From Azotobacter salinestris (GTDB lineage Bacteria > Pseudomonadota > Gammaproteobacteria > Pseudomonadales > Pseudomonadaceae), in NCBI RefSeq assembly GCF_009363155.1, contig NZ_CP045302.1, positions 4,665,194 to 4,729,193 on the forward strand: a stretch of DNA of 64,000 nt. Reading direction: 5' to 3'. The position numbers and the translations under genes are program-made. Below, piece by piece: positions 36,819 through 45,442 of this stretch (position 1 is its first letter; every line of letters begins with the position of its first letter). The notes under the pieces are model-generated. The model saw nothing but the letters and a program-made list of their open reading frames with translations. It searched no databases and was not told where the DNA came from.

Positions 36819-37941
36819 GCGAGTGTCGCTGCTGTGCCGGCTGGTGCTGCTGTTTCTGCTCGCAGGCCCGCCTTCGGCGTTCGCCGAACCGCCAGCGGAC
36901 CACGCCGGGGAGCAGACGGTCGAGGTGTTCGTGCGCGACGGCTGTCCGCACTGCAGCGTGGCCAAGGCCTTTCTCGCCGAGCTGGCCGCCGAGCGCCCCG
37001 AGCTGCGCATCGTCCTGCGCCCGGTGGACCGCGATGCCGCGGCGCGCGAGGATCTCTTGCGGATTTCCCGCAAGGCCGGCGTCTGGCCGTCCGGCGTGCC
37101 GACCTTCGTGATCGGCGAACGGGTGCTGGTCGGCTTCGACGCTGCCGGGCGCACCAGCGCCGAGCTGGTCGCGCTGCTCGATCGGCAAGCGTTGCCTGTC
37201 GATTCGCTCGAAACCGGGCTGTTCGGCACCCTCAGCGTGGAGCGCCTGGGGCTGCTGCTGTTCACCCTGGCCCTCGGCCTGCTCGACGGCTTCAATCCCT
37301 GCGCGATGTGGCTGCTGCTGTTTCTTCTCTCGCTCCTGGTGCGCCTGCACGACCGCCGGCGCATGGCGCTGGTCGCCGGCACCTTCGTGCTGGCCGGCGG
37401 CGCGGTCTACTACGCCTTCCTGACCGCCTGGCTCAACCTGTTCCTGCTGGTCGGCGTCTCCGCGGCGCTGGCCCGGCTGCTCGGCGGCCTGGCCCTGCTG
37501 ATCGGTGCGCTCAATCTCCGGGACGGACTGCGGCCGGGCGGCGACTTCACGCTGTCGATACCGGCCGCGGCCAAGCCCGGGCTCTATGCCCGCCTGCGTG
37601 CCATCCTGCAGGCCGAGCGGCTGCTGCCGGCGCTCGCCGGCGTCGCCGTGCTGGCGCTGCTGGTGAACGTCGTCGAGCTGCTGTGCACCGCAGGCTTCCC
37701 GGCGCTCTACACGGCGATCCTCGCCCGCCAGGACCTGACTCCGGCCGCCCACTATGCCTACCTGGGCCTGTATGTGCTGGGCTAGCTGGCGGACGACCTG
37801 CTGATGGTGGCCAGTGCGCTGCTCGCCCTCGGCGGGCGGCAGCTGTAGGAACGGGCGGGGCGCTGGCTCAAGCGTGTGAGCGGGGCAGTCATGCTGGCTC
37901 TGGGGGCGGTCATGTTGCTGCGGCCGCAGTGGCTGGCGTAG
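36808..37941 (+). pseudogene. Glutaredoxin/DsbD-like membrane protein interrupted by two in-frame TAG codons
   Basis: The first segment (36808-37785, 325 aa) has a signal-like helix (LLCRLVLLFLLAGPPSAFAE), a periplasmic thioredoxin-like domain with CPHC (about residues 45-48) and cis-Pro SGVPTFVIGE, then several helices like DsbD/CcdA (LLDGFNPCAMWLLLFLLSLL). It meets TAG at 37783. The same frame continues sensibly: LADDLLMVASALLALGGRQL, TAG at 37846, then [20 protein letters not shown] and a final TAG at 37939. No frameshift has occurred, so two point mutations or readthrough explain it. Full length would be about 377 aa. Confidence 0.78.
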
Positions 37942-38173
37942 CGCCCGGCCATCTGCACGCTGCTGGCTCTTCGCCGTTCACCGACGGCGGCGTGGACCGT
38001 CACTTTCAGGGCTAACCTTTTTCTGCTGGGGGCGTCTTCCGCTTTTCCGGATGCTCCAGAAAGCCCGCTTCCCGCTCGGGAATGCCCGGTTCCTGGCAAG
38101 GCTGGCCGATTCGGTCGACAGCATGGCTTCGCCCGGGCATCAGGAAGGTCGTTTCTTCGAGAGGAGTGTTCCC

Positions 38174-38668
38174 ATGGAAAACCGCAAAGCCAAGCTTCCC
38201 GCCATCGATATCGGCATCGAGGCCGCGGATCGCGAGCAGATCGCCAACGGCCTGTCGGCACTGCTCGCCGACAGCTTCGCGCTCTATCTGATGACCCACA
38301 ACTTTCACTGGAACGTGACCGGCCCGCAGTTCAATACACTGCACCAGATGTTCATGACCCAGTACACCGAGCAATGGGATGCCCTCGACCTGATCGCCGA
38401 GCGCATCCGCGCGCTGGGCTTTCCGGCGCCGGGCACCTATGCGGAATTCGCCAGACTGGCTTCCATCGAGGAGGTGAAGGGGGTGCCGAAGGCGAGCGAG
38501 ATGGTCCGTCATCTGGTCGCCGCCCAGGAAGCGACCGCCCGCACCGCCCGCAAGCTCTTCCCGGTGGTCGAGAAGGCCGGCGACCAGCCGACGGCCGATC
38601 TGCTCACCCAGCGGCTGGAGGTGCACGAGAAGACCGCCTGGATGCTGCGCAGTCTTCTGGAGGAGTAG
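38174..38668 (+). CDS. dps: Dps-family DNA-binding ferritin
   Basis: 164-aa dodecameric mini-ferritin that stores iron and shields DNA from peroxide. Ferroxidase ligands are visible in [15 protein letters not shown] (His, about residues 39-53) and [18 protein letters not shown] (Asp/Glu). The start [20 protein letters not shown] is preceded by GAGGAGTG. It lies 230 bp downstream of the interrupted redox gene, and so may have its own promoter. Together with the ferritin-like protein it supplies iron-oxidising capacity to this locus. Confidence 0.93.
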   Translation: MENRKAKLPAIDIGIEAADREQIANGLSALLADSFALYLMTHNFHWNVTGPQFNTLHQMFMTQYTEQWDALDLIAERIRALGFPAPGTYAEFARLASIEEVKGVPKASEMVRHLVAAQEATARTARKLFPVVEKAGDQPTADLLTQRLEVHEKTAWMLRSLLEE

Positions 38669-38696
38669 ACCATGCGCGGAGCGTGGCCTGGGATGC

Positions 38697-39125
38697 TCAG
38701 CGCACCAGCGAGCGCCGATGCACGCCCAGGTGCACGCCCAGGCAGGCCACGAACAGGCCGCCGGTGACGGCATGCGCGCCTTTCTTGCCGGCCGCGGCCA
38801 GCGCCAGCGAGGCGGCCAGGCTGCCCAGCATGCCGAGCTTGGCGCCGCGGTTGATCTGCATCTTCAGCGAGCGCCGGCGCGGCGCGTGGGGCCGGGCCAG
38901 TTCGGCGTCGATGATCGAGTCGACCTTCGCCTCCAGCGCCTCGACCGCGGTCCGCGCGGCATCGAAGTGCAGGACGAGGCTGCCGGCACGGGCGTTGGGC
39001 TGCAGGCTGTCGACGCCTTCGAGGCCGGCCAGGGCCTCCTCAATCCGGGCCAGGCGCGCCCGGTCCCGCAGCACTCGGTCACGGATGCGGATGCGCCCGG
39101 GCAGCGCGGAAACGATACGACTCAT
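38697..39125 (-). CDS. Second GRIR-motif HMA-like protein with membrane helix (Fez-type)
   Basis: 142-aa protein. It opens MSRIVSALPGRIRIRDRVLR, the GRIR motif again; then an HMA-like ferredoxin fold (LEGVDSLQPNARAGSLVLHF) and a C-terminal hydrophobic region (LGMLGSLAASLALAAAGKKG ... GGLFVACLGVHLGVH), one or two helices. It faces the iron operon from the opposite strand and ends only 28 bp from dps. A Fur-box-like sequence lies about 120 bp upstream. This links it to iron control and to the 28951-38668 operon. Confidence 0.7.
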   Translation of the reverse strand: MSRIVSALPGRIRIRDRVLRDRARLARIEEALAGLEGVDSLQPNARAGSLVLHFDAARTAVEALEAKVDSIIDAELARPHAPRRRSLKMQINRGAKLGMLGSLAASLALAAAGKKGAHAVTGGLFVACLGVHLGVHRRSLVR

Positions 39126-39243
39126 GGGTGATTCATCCTGTACGGCAGATGAGCGACTCTCCGCCAGTCATGGCTCGGCATGGCTGTGCGCAGGACGGGA
39201 AGGGGAGTCGGCATCAACGGGGTGGGTGCGAGAATTGGCAACT

Positions 39244-39262
39244 GATAATTATACGCATTTGG
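39244..39262. promoter_or_regulatory. Fur-box-like operator
   Basis: GATAATTATACGCATTTGG matches 13 of 19 positions of the consensus GATAATGATAATCATTATC, including both GATAAT and CATT cores. It lies in the only AT-rich patch upstream of the GRIR-motif gene at 39125, so iron-repressed expression is likely. Confidence 0.5.
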
Positions 39263-39416
39263 CTTCCGTGGCAAGCCGAACCGGATGTTCGGTCAGCCTG
39301 GCGTTGCGCCTTCGCTGAAGCGGAATGTATCCCGAGTCATGCGGCCAGCCGGGTGGCTGCAGTATTTTCCGCCTGCCATCCTTCCGGGACGGCCTTCCGA
39401 TGGCCACTGCCTCACG

Positions 39417-39454
39417 CCGTAGGATGGGTATCGCTGCGTCAACCCATCCTACGG
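39417..39454. repeat. Palindromic repeat, GTAGGATGGGT arms
   Basis: CCGTAGGATGGGT (39417-39429) pairs perfectly with ACCCATCCTACGG (39442-39454) across a 12-nt loop. It is related to the GTAGGGTGG family elsewhere in the window and may terminate transcription from the diguanylate cyclase side. Confidence 0.65.
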
Positions 39455-39536
39455 CTACACGAGGGCGTCGCCACGGCTGCGGGTGGCAAGGCCCTGTGCG
39501 GACCTGCAGGACGGCGAAGTAGCAGCGCCTTCAGCG

Positions 39537-40485
39537 GGTGTGCTCCACCCGGTTGCGTCCGTTGCGCTTGGCCTTGTAGAGCTCCGCATCCGCCAGGCTG
39601 AGCATGTGTTCGAGGTCCAGCGAACCGTTCTCGCAGACGGCGACGCCGAAGCTGGAGGTGCAGCGGATGACGACCGGCGCCGTGCGCGAGGCTGGTGGCG
39701 GCGATGGCGCCGCGCAGCCGTTCGGCGACGGTCAGCGCCTCGGGCAGGGAGGTTTCCGGAAGGATCAGCGCGAATTCCTCGCCGCCGAGCCGTCCGGCGA
39801 TGTCCGCCTCGCGCACCTGCGCGCGCATGCTGTCGGCCACCGCGACCAGCACCTTGTCGCCGACGAGGTGGCCATGGACATCGTTGATCTGCTTGAAATG
39901 ATCGAGGTCGAACATGATCACGGCGATGGGGCTGGCGGCACGCGCGGCCTGCCTGAAGGCCTGCAGGCCCAGCTGGAAGAACGCCCGGCGGTTGTTCAGG
40001 CCGGTGAGCTCGTCGATCTGCGCCAGGGCTTCGGCCTGGTGCTTGGCCTCGGCGAGCTCCGCCTCGATGCGCTTGCGCTCGGTGATGTCGGTGGCGATCT
40101 CGATGCGCACCAGGCGGCCGTCCGCCCAGTAGCGCGCCCGGTCGCGGCATTCGTACCAGCGGCCGGTACGGGTGTTGCGGATCTCCCAGACGTGGACGCC
40201 GGCCGGCTCGCCGTTGCCGTCGAGCAGATAGGGGTTGCTGCAGAAGTCGCAGGGGCCGGACTGTCCGGCCTGCATCACCTGCCAGCACTTCATCCCTCCG
40301 GGATTGCCGTAGTACTGGCGTCCGTAGCTGTTGAGAAACAGCAGGTCATGGCTGTGCATGTCCGCCACATAGACGATGGCGTCGATGCTGTCGAGGATGA
40401 TCTCGAGGCTGGCGGCCCGGCTGCAGTCGCAGGCCGTCCCTGGCCCGCGACCGGTTTCTTCTGGGGTGCTTTCTGGCGAATGCAT
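39537..40485 (-). pseudogene. PAS-GGDEF diguanylate cyclase with a 1-nt frameshift near the C-terminus
   Basis: The product would make cyclic di-GMP. From MHSPESTPEETGRGP it has a PAS domain with unusual cysteines (MKCWQVMQAGQSGPCDFC), then a GGDEF domain: IDELTGLNNRRAFF, IMFDLDHFKQIND, and the active loop GGEEF in GRLGGEEFALILPE. After AIAATSLAHGA (about 39680) the frame is lost; in the next frame the expected ending resumes as VIRCTSSFGVAVCENGS ... LADAELYKAKRNGRNRVEHTR with stop at 39537. One extra G restores or breaks the frame. Either a real mutation or a sequence error could account for this. Confidence 0.75.
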
Positions 40486-40622
40486 GTCCGCTCTACTGCT
40501 GGGCCGGCACTCCGGCCGGCGGGAATACACCCGTCTGCCTCACAGGCGGCAGACGGAGCCAGGGGCAGAATAGATCAAACTGCCATTATGCGGAGGCTTT
40601 CGCGCCGAGCCGCCGGCCTTCT

Positions 40623-41969
40623 TTAGTCGAGCCCGCCGAGCACCTCGCCCACGGCGTCGAACAGGCGGTCGAGTTCGCTGGCGGAGCTGGTGAAGGGGGG
40701 GCCGAACTGCAGGGTATCGCCGCCGAAGCGCACGTAAAAGCCCCGCCGCCAGAGCTGCATGGCCGCCTCGAAGGGCCGGATCAGGGCATCGCCGTCGCGC
40801 GGGGCGAGCTGCAGGGCGCCGGCCAGGCCGCAGTTGCGGATGTCGAGGATGTGCCGCGCACCGCGCAGGCCGTGCAGGGCGTTCTCGAAGTGGGGGGCCA
40901 GCTCCGCCGCCTGCTGCACCAGGCTCTCGCGCTCCAGCAGCTCGAGCGTGGCGAGGGCGGCGGCACAGGCGACCGGGTGGGCCGAGTAGGTGTAGCCATG
41001 GGCAAACTCCACCGCGTGCTCGGGCAGGTCCTGCTGCATGAAGGTGTCGTAGATCGCCCCGCTGACCACCACCGCGCCCATGGGGATGGCGCCGTTGGTG
41101 AGCTGCTTGGCCAGGTTGAGGATGTCCGGCGTCACGCCGAAGCGCTCGGCGCCGAACAGCGCGCCGGTGCGGCCGAAACCGGTGATGACCTCGTCGAAGA
41201 TCAGCAGGATCTCGTGGCGGTCGCAGATCTCCCGCAGCCGCGCAAGGTAGCCCTCGGGCGGGACCAGGACGCCGGCCGAGCCGGACATCGGCTCGACGAT
41301 CACCGCGGCGATGTTCGAGGCGTCGTGCAGCTCGATCAGCCGGAGCAGCCCGTCGGCCAGCGCCGCGCCGCCGTGCGCGGGCAGGCCGCGGCTGAAGGCG
41401 TTCTCGGCGAGCAGGGTGTGCGGCAGGTGGTCGACGTCCAGCAGCGGGCCGAAGGCCTTGCGGTTGCCGACGATGCCGCCCAGGGCGGTGCCGCCGACGT
41501 TGACTCCGTGGTAGCCGCGGGCGCGGCCGATCAGTCTGGTCTTGCCGGCCTTGCCCTTCAGGCGCCAGTAGGCGCGGGCGATCTTCAGCGCGGTGTCGGC
41601 GCATTCCGAGCCGGAGTTGGTGAAGAACACGTGGTCGAGGCCGGCCGGGGTCAGGCCGGCGATCCGCTCCGCCAGGCGGAAGGACAGCGGGTGGCCGAAC
41701 TGGAAGCCGGGGGAGTAGTCGAGGGTGCCGAGCTGGCGCGCCACCGCCTCGGCGATCTCCCGGCGGCCGTGCCCGGCGCCGCAGCACCAGAGGCCGGAGA
41801 GGCTGTCGTAGACCTGCCGGCCTTCGGCGTCGGTCAGGTAATTGCCCTGCGCCGCGACCACCAGGCGCGGGTCGCGCTGGAAGTTGCGGTTGGCGGTGAA
41901 GGGCATCCAGTGGGCGCGCAGGTCAAGTCCGGCGACGGAGAGGGTGGGGATTTCCAGCGGTCGATTCAT
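40623..41969 (-). CDS. Omega-amino acid:pyruvate aminotransferase (class III)
   Basis: 448-aa PLP enzyme of the beta-alanine/omega-amino acid:pyruvate transaminase group. N-terminal LRAHWMPFTANRNFQRDPRL is the diagnostic start. Further marks are YDSLSGLWCCGAGHGR, FFTNSGSECADTALKIAR, the PLP-ring Asp in LLIFDEVITGFGRTG, and the Schiff-base Lys in NLAKQLTNGAIPMG. It converts beta-alanine and other omega-amines with pyruvate. It is monocistronic here. Confidence 0.92.
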   Translation of the reverse strand: MNRPLEIPTLSVAGLDLRAHWMPFTANRNFQRDPRLVVAAQGNYLTDAEGRQVYDSLSGLWCCGAGHGRREIAEAVARQLGTLDYSPGFQFGHPLSFRLAERIAGLTPAGLDHVFFTNSGSECADTALKIARAYWRLKGKAGKTRLIGRARGYHGVNVGGTALGGIVGNRKAFGPLLDVDHLPHTLLAENAFSRGLPAHGGAALADGLLRLIELHDASNIAAVIVEPMSGSAGVLVPPEGYLARLREICDRHEILLIFDEVITGFGRTGALFGAERFGVTPDILNLAKQLTNGAIPMGAVVVSGAIYDTFMQQDLPEHAVEFAHGYTYSAHPVACAAALATLELLERESLVQQAAELAPHFENALHGLRGARHILDIRNCGLAGALQLAPRDGDALIRPFEAAMQLWRRGFYVRFGGDTLQFGPPFTSSASELDRLFDAVGEVLGGLD

Positions 41970-42061
41970 GAGGCCTCGCAGGCTGGGAAGGGGGCTGATT
42001 CCAGTCTAGCGGCCTGTGCCGTCGTTGGGCGACTCGGCCCCGGAGGGGCGAAGACGCCTGC

Positions 42062-42745
42062 CTAACGCCTGGCGCCGAGGATCGTCAGGCCGATCAGGCG
42101 CGAGACCACCAGGGTGAAATACATGACTCCGGCGAATTCCTCGAGCATCACCAGGGCGCGGGAAAAGGGCTTGAGCGGCAGGATGTCGCCGACGCCGACC
42201 CCGGAGAGGGTGGTGAAGCTCAAGAACAGCAGGTCCATCCAGCTGCGCGTCGCGCCGGGATTCACCTGGCCGACGAAGCTGTCCGGGGCGACGAGCTGGC
42301 AGGCCATGAACAGGTAGGCGAAGGCCCAGGCCAGCAGGGTGAAGGTCGCGCCGGCGGCGAAGAGCTCGTCGGTGGTCGCCCGCTGGTCCTCCATCATGTA
42401 GAAGATCAGGCTGCCTGCCGCATAGAAATAGAAGGCGCTCTCCAGCAGGGCCAGGCTCAGCTTGATCTCCCAGGCGGAGACCACGGTGTTGGCCAGCATC
42501 AGGACGAGGATGGCGACGGCCAGCACCAGGGCGATCCAGGTCACCGCGGCGCTGCGGCGCACCATGCGCAGCGCCGCGCCCAGCACGACGATCCCGAAGG
42601 CCCCGAGCAGCGCCGGTCCGATCTGGGTGTCCTCCATCAGCGGATAGAGCAGCACGCCCAGCAGCTGGATGAACAGCAGTCCGGCGGAAGGCAGGCGGAT
42701 GAAGTGCTGGAAGAGTGGCTGCATCGGCGGCAGAGGCGTCGGCAC
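42062..42745 (-). CDS. Ion channel protein, two-pore-loop type with atypical filter
   Basis: 227-aa inner-membrane protein with about six hydrophobic segments. The last third carries a pore-loop helix, WMDLLFLSFTTLSGVGVGDILPL (about residues 167-190), like the ion-trans_2 family. The potassium filter T-x-G-Y-G-D is altered to SGVGVGD, with Tyr replaced by Val; selectivity is uncertain. An inner helix, LVMLEEFAGVMYFTLVVSRL, follows. Isolated gene. Confidence 0.75.
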   Translation of the reverse strand: MPTPLPPMQPLFQHFIRLPSAGLLFIQLLGVLLYPLMEDTQIGPALLGAFGIVVLGAALRMVRRSAAVTWIALVLAVAILVLMLANTVVSAWEIKLSLALLESAFYFYAAGSLIFYMMEDQRATTDELFAAGATFTLLAWAFAYLFMACQLVAPDSFVGQVNPGATRSWMDLLFLSFTTLSGVGVGDILPLKPFSRALVMLEEFAGVMYFTLVVSRLIGLTILGARR

Positions 42746-42842
42746 AAGACTGGGGCAGTGTAAATAGGCGCGGCGGGGCTGTCATGGGGCGCAGCCATCG
42801 GATAGATTTTCGCCCTCCCAATCTCCGGCCTGCTCCACGCCC

Positions 42843-43211
42843 ATGGACCTCCCGCGCGCCCACCGCTCGCTGATCGCCTGGATGCTGTATTTCAGCGTCC
42901 TGCTCGGCGCGTTGCATTGCAGCCTCGGTCATGGACAGATGGTCGGCTTCATGCCGGCCGGGGTGGAGGGCTCCTGTGCGAGCGAAGGGCATGCCGGACC
43001 GATGTCCCATGGCGATGAGGAGGATTCGACGCAGATGCCGGCCTTCTTCAAATGCCCGCTCTGCAGCTGCCTCGCCCTCGTCGATCTGGCCCTGCTGTTC
43101 GTCCTCGGCGCCTGGCTGCGCCCGCTGCACACCTGGCGTCGCGGTCGGGCCCGGCGCGGCAAGGCGCCGCCCCGCCAGCACTGGCCTCCGGCCAATCCCC
43201 GCGCGCCCTGA
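42843..43211 (+). CDS. DUF2946-like small membrane protein
   Basis: 122-aa protein. An N-terminal hydrophobic helix (LIAWMLYFSVLLGALHCSLGHG) is followed by a His/Cys/Met-bearing middle (HAGPMSHGDEEDSTQMPAFF), CPLCSC and a second helix (ALVDLALLFVLGAWL). This is the plan of DUF2946, often linked to copper. It lies 160 bp upstream of a TonB-dependent receptor on the same strand, so copper or another metal import is a reasonable context guess. Confidence 0.65.
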   Translation: MDLPRAHRSLIAWMLYFSVLLGALHCSLGHGQMVGFMPAGVEGSCASEGHAGPMSHGDEEDSTQMPAFFKCPLCSCLALVDLALLFVLGAWLRPLHTWRRGRARRGKAPPRQHWPPANPRAP

Positions 43212-43371
43212 TTCCCGCCTGGCTTCGCCGTCGCTCCCATCCCCGGGCGTCTGCCCGTGGCGGGAGCGTGCGCCCGCGAAGCCGACCCTTCCTGCGACTT
43301 CGGCGTGGTTCCGGCCACGGCCGGGCCCATGCCCGACACGGAACGAAGAAGAATCAAAGGAGACGACGGGG

Positions 43372-45408
43372 ATGCGCCCTTCATCCATTCTGAGCCTGCT
43401 GGCCCTGAGCGCCGGCCTGGCAACCCCTGCTTTTGCCGAACAGATCGAACTGGACAGCATGACCATCGATGCACGCCACGAATCGGACCCGACCGCGCCG
43501 ACCCTGGCCGAGAAACGCGCCGAGTTCGCGCGGATTCCCGGCGGCGCCACGCTGGTCGATAGCGAAACCTGGAAGACCGGCCGCAGCAGCACCCTGCAGG
43601 ACGCCCTGGGCATGGCCACCGGGGTGTTCGTCCAGCCGCGCTTCGGCGCCGAGGAGTCGCGCCTGTCGATCCGCGGCTCCGGCCTGCAACGCACCTTCCA
43701 TGGCCGCGGCCTGCTGCTGATGCAGGACGGCGCGCCGGTCAACCTGGCCGACGGCAGTTTCGACTTCCAGGTCATCGAACCCCTGGCCACCGACCACATC
43801 GAGGTGCTGCGCGGCGCCAACGCCTGGCACTACGGTACGGCCACCCTCGGCGGGGCGGTCAACTTCGTCGCGCCCACCGGCAGGAGCGCACCGCCGCTGG
43901 ATCTGCGCTACGAGGGCGGCAGCTTCGACTACCAGCGGCTGTACCTGGCGGTCGCCCAGGACTTCGGCGATTGGGACGCCTACCTGAGCATGACCGACTC
44001 GTCCCAGGACGGTTTTCGCGAGCATGCCCGGCAGGACAACCAGCGCTACTTCGTCAACCTCGGCGGGCGGCTCACGGATCGGCTGTCGACCCGTTTCTAC
44101 CTGACCCACGTGGAAACCGACTCCGAACTGCCGGGCAACCTGACCAGGGCACAGATGCATGACGACGACGAGCAGGCCGCCCCGAACAACCTGCGCAACG
44201 ATCAGCGCCGCGACTTCACCCTCGACCGCATCGGCAACCGCACCGTCTGGGCGCTGGGCGGCGGCCACAGCCTGGAGCTGGCCAGCTTCTACAGCGAGAA
44301 GGATCTCTGGCACCCCATCCATCAGGTGTACGACGTGGACAGCGAGGACTACGGCCTGCGCCTCACCCACAAGTGGCAGCGCCAGGGCTGGCGCTGGACC
44401 GGCGGCATCGAGGCCAGCCACGGGCGCAACCGCGACGTGCGCCACCAGAACGTCGGCGGCCACGCCGGGCGCAAACTCAACGAGCTGCGCCAGACCGCGC
44501 GCAACCTGAACGCCTTCGCCGAGCTGGAAATCCCGCTGGTCGAGCGCTGGGCGCTGATCGGCGGGCTGGCCTGGCTGCACCAGGAGCGCGAGGTCGACGA
44601 CCGCCTCAAGTGCAGCACCGCGGTCGCCAGCCGCTGCGTGTTCCAGGACGAATCCTTCGAGGCGACCTACGTCGGCCGCGTCGCGCGCCTCGGCGTGCGC
44701 CACGATCTGGCCGAGGGCGTGCAACTGTTCGCCAACTTCAGCCAGAGCTACGAGCCGCCGACCTTCAGCGAGCTGACCGGCGGCCAGATCGTCAGCAAGA
44801 ACGACGCCCAGCGGGCCAGGACCTGGGAAGCCGGCCTGCGTTACGACCGCGGCGGCGTGGAGCTGGACCTGGCGGTCTACCGCAGCGAAATCCGCGACGA
44901 GCTGCTGGCGCTGAACGACGCCAACGGCGATCCGCTGGGCACGGTCAACGCCGACCGCACCCTGCACCAGGGCGTCGAGCTGGGCGGCGCCTGGTCGGTC
45001 GGCGCCTTCGTCCTGCGCGGGCAGTACCTGTTCAACGACTTCCGCTTCGATGACGATGATGTCTACGGCGACAACCGCCTGGCCGGCGTGCCGCGCCAGT
45101 TCGTCAAGGGCGAGCTGCTCTGGCAGCGGGCGGGCTGGTACGCCGGGCCGACCTTCGAGTGGGTGCCGAGCCACTATGCGGTGGACCACGCGGAAACCCT
45201 GTACACCGACCGCTACGCCCTCTGGGGGCTCAAGGCCGGCTACCGGCCGGCGCAGGGGCCGGCCTTCTTCGTCGAAGGCCGCAACCTCTCCGACCGCCGC
45301 TACGCCGCCGCCACCGGGGTGATCGCCGACGCCCGCGGACAGGACAGCGCCCAGTTCCTGCCGGGCGACGGGCGCAGTCTCTACGCCGGGGTGGAGTGGC
45401 GCCTGTGA
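43372..45408 (+). CDS. TonB-dependent outer membrane receptor
   Basis: 678-aa receptor. Signal peptide MRPSSILSLLALSAGLATPA ends at AFA. A plug domain follows with DALGMATGVFVQPRFGAEES and LSIRGSGLQRTFHGRGLLLM (plug motif) and IEVLRGANAWHYGTATLGGA. The barrel ends AGVEWRL, with ARGQDSAQFLPGDGRSLYAG before it. A TonB box is not certain. The ligand is unknown: it may be a siderophore or, from the DUF2946 neighbour, a copper chelate. The ribosome site AAGGAGACGACGGGG precedes the start. Confidence 0.9.
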   Translation: MRPSSILSLLALSAGLATPAFAEQIELDSMTIDARHESDPTAPTLAEKRAEFARIPGGATLVDSETWKTGRSSTLQDALGMATGVFVQPRFGAEESRLSIRGSGLQRTFHGRGLLLMQDGAPVNLADGSFDFQVIEPLATDHIEVLRGANAWHYGTATLGGAVNFVAPTGRSAPPLDLRYEGGSFDYQRLYLAVAQDFGDWDAYLSMTDSSQDGFREHARQDNQRYFVNLGGRLTDRLSTRFYLTHVETDSELPGNLTRAQMHDDDEQAAPNNLRNDQRRDFTLDRIGNRTVWALGGGHSLELASFYSEKDLWHPIHQVYDVDSEDYGLRLTHKWQRQGWRWTGGIEASHGRNRDVRHQNVGGHAGRKLNELRQTARNLNAFAELEIPLVERWALIGGLAWLHQEREVDDRLKCSTAVASRCVFQDESFEATYVGRVARLGVRHDLAEGVQLFANFSQSYEPPTFSELTGGQIVSKNDAQRARTWEAGLRYDRGGVELDLAVYRSEIRDELLALNDANGDPLGTVNADRTLHQGVELGGAWSVGAFVLRGQYLFNDFRFDDDDVYGDNRLAGVPRQFVKGELLWQRAGWYAGPTFEWVPSHYAVDHAETLYTDRYALWGLKAGYRPAQGPAFFVEGRNLSDRRYAAATGVIADARGQDSAQFLPGDGRSLYAGVEWRL

Positions 45409-45442
45409 CGGGGCGCCTGTGGCCGCCGAGGAGCCGGGCGGG

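Larger units (their letters stand above)
39126..39536. other. Intergenic region with Fur-like site and palindrome
   Basis: No gene is supported in these 411 bp. The part from 39235 to 39260 is AT-rich and carries the Fur-box-like site. A 13-bp perfect inverted repeat (39417-39454) lies downstream of the frameshifted cyclase. Between them is sequence of no recognised kind. Confidence 0.55.

Noticed and set aside
36808-37941. General stop-codon reassignment of TAG
   Set aside because: xdhB, the sirtuin gene, the GST at 28064 and dps all end properly on TAG, so TAG functions as a stop in this genome; partial suppression or mutation is preferred.
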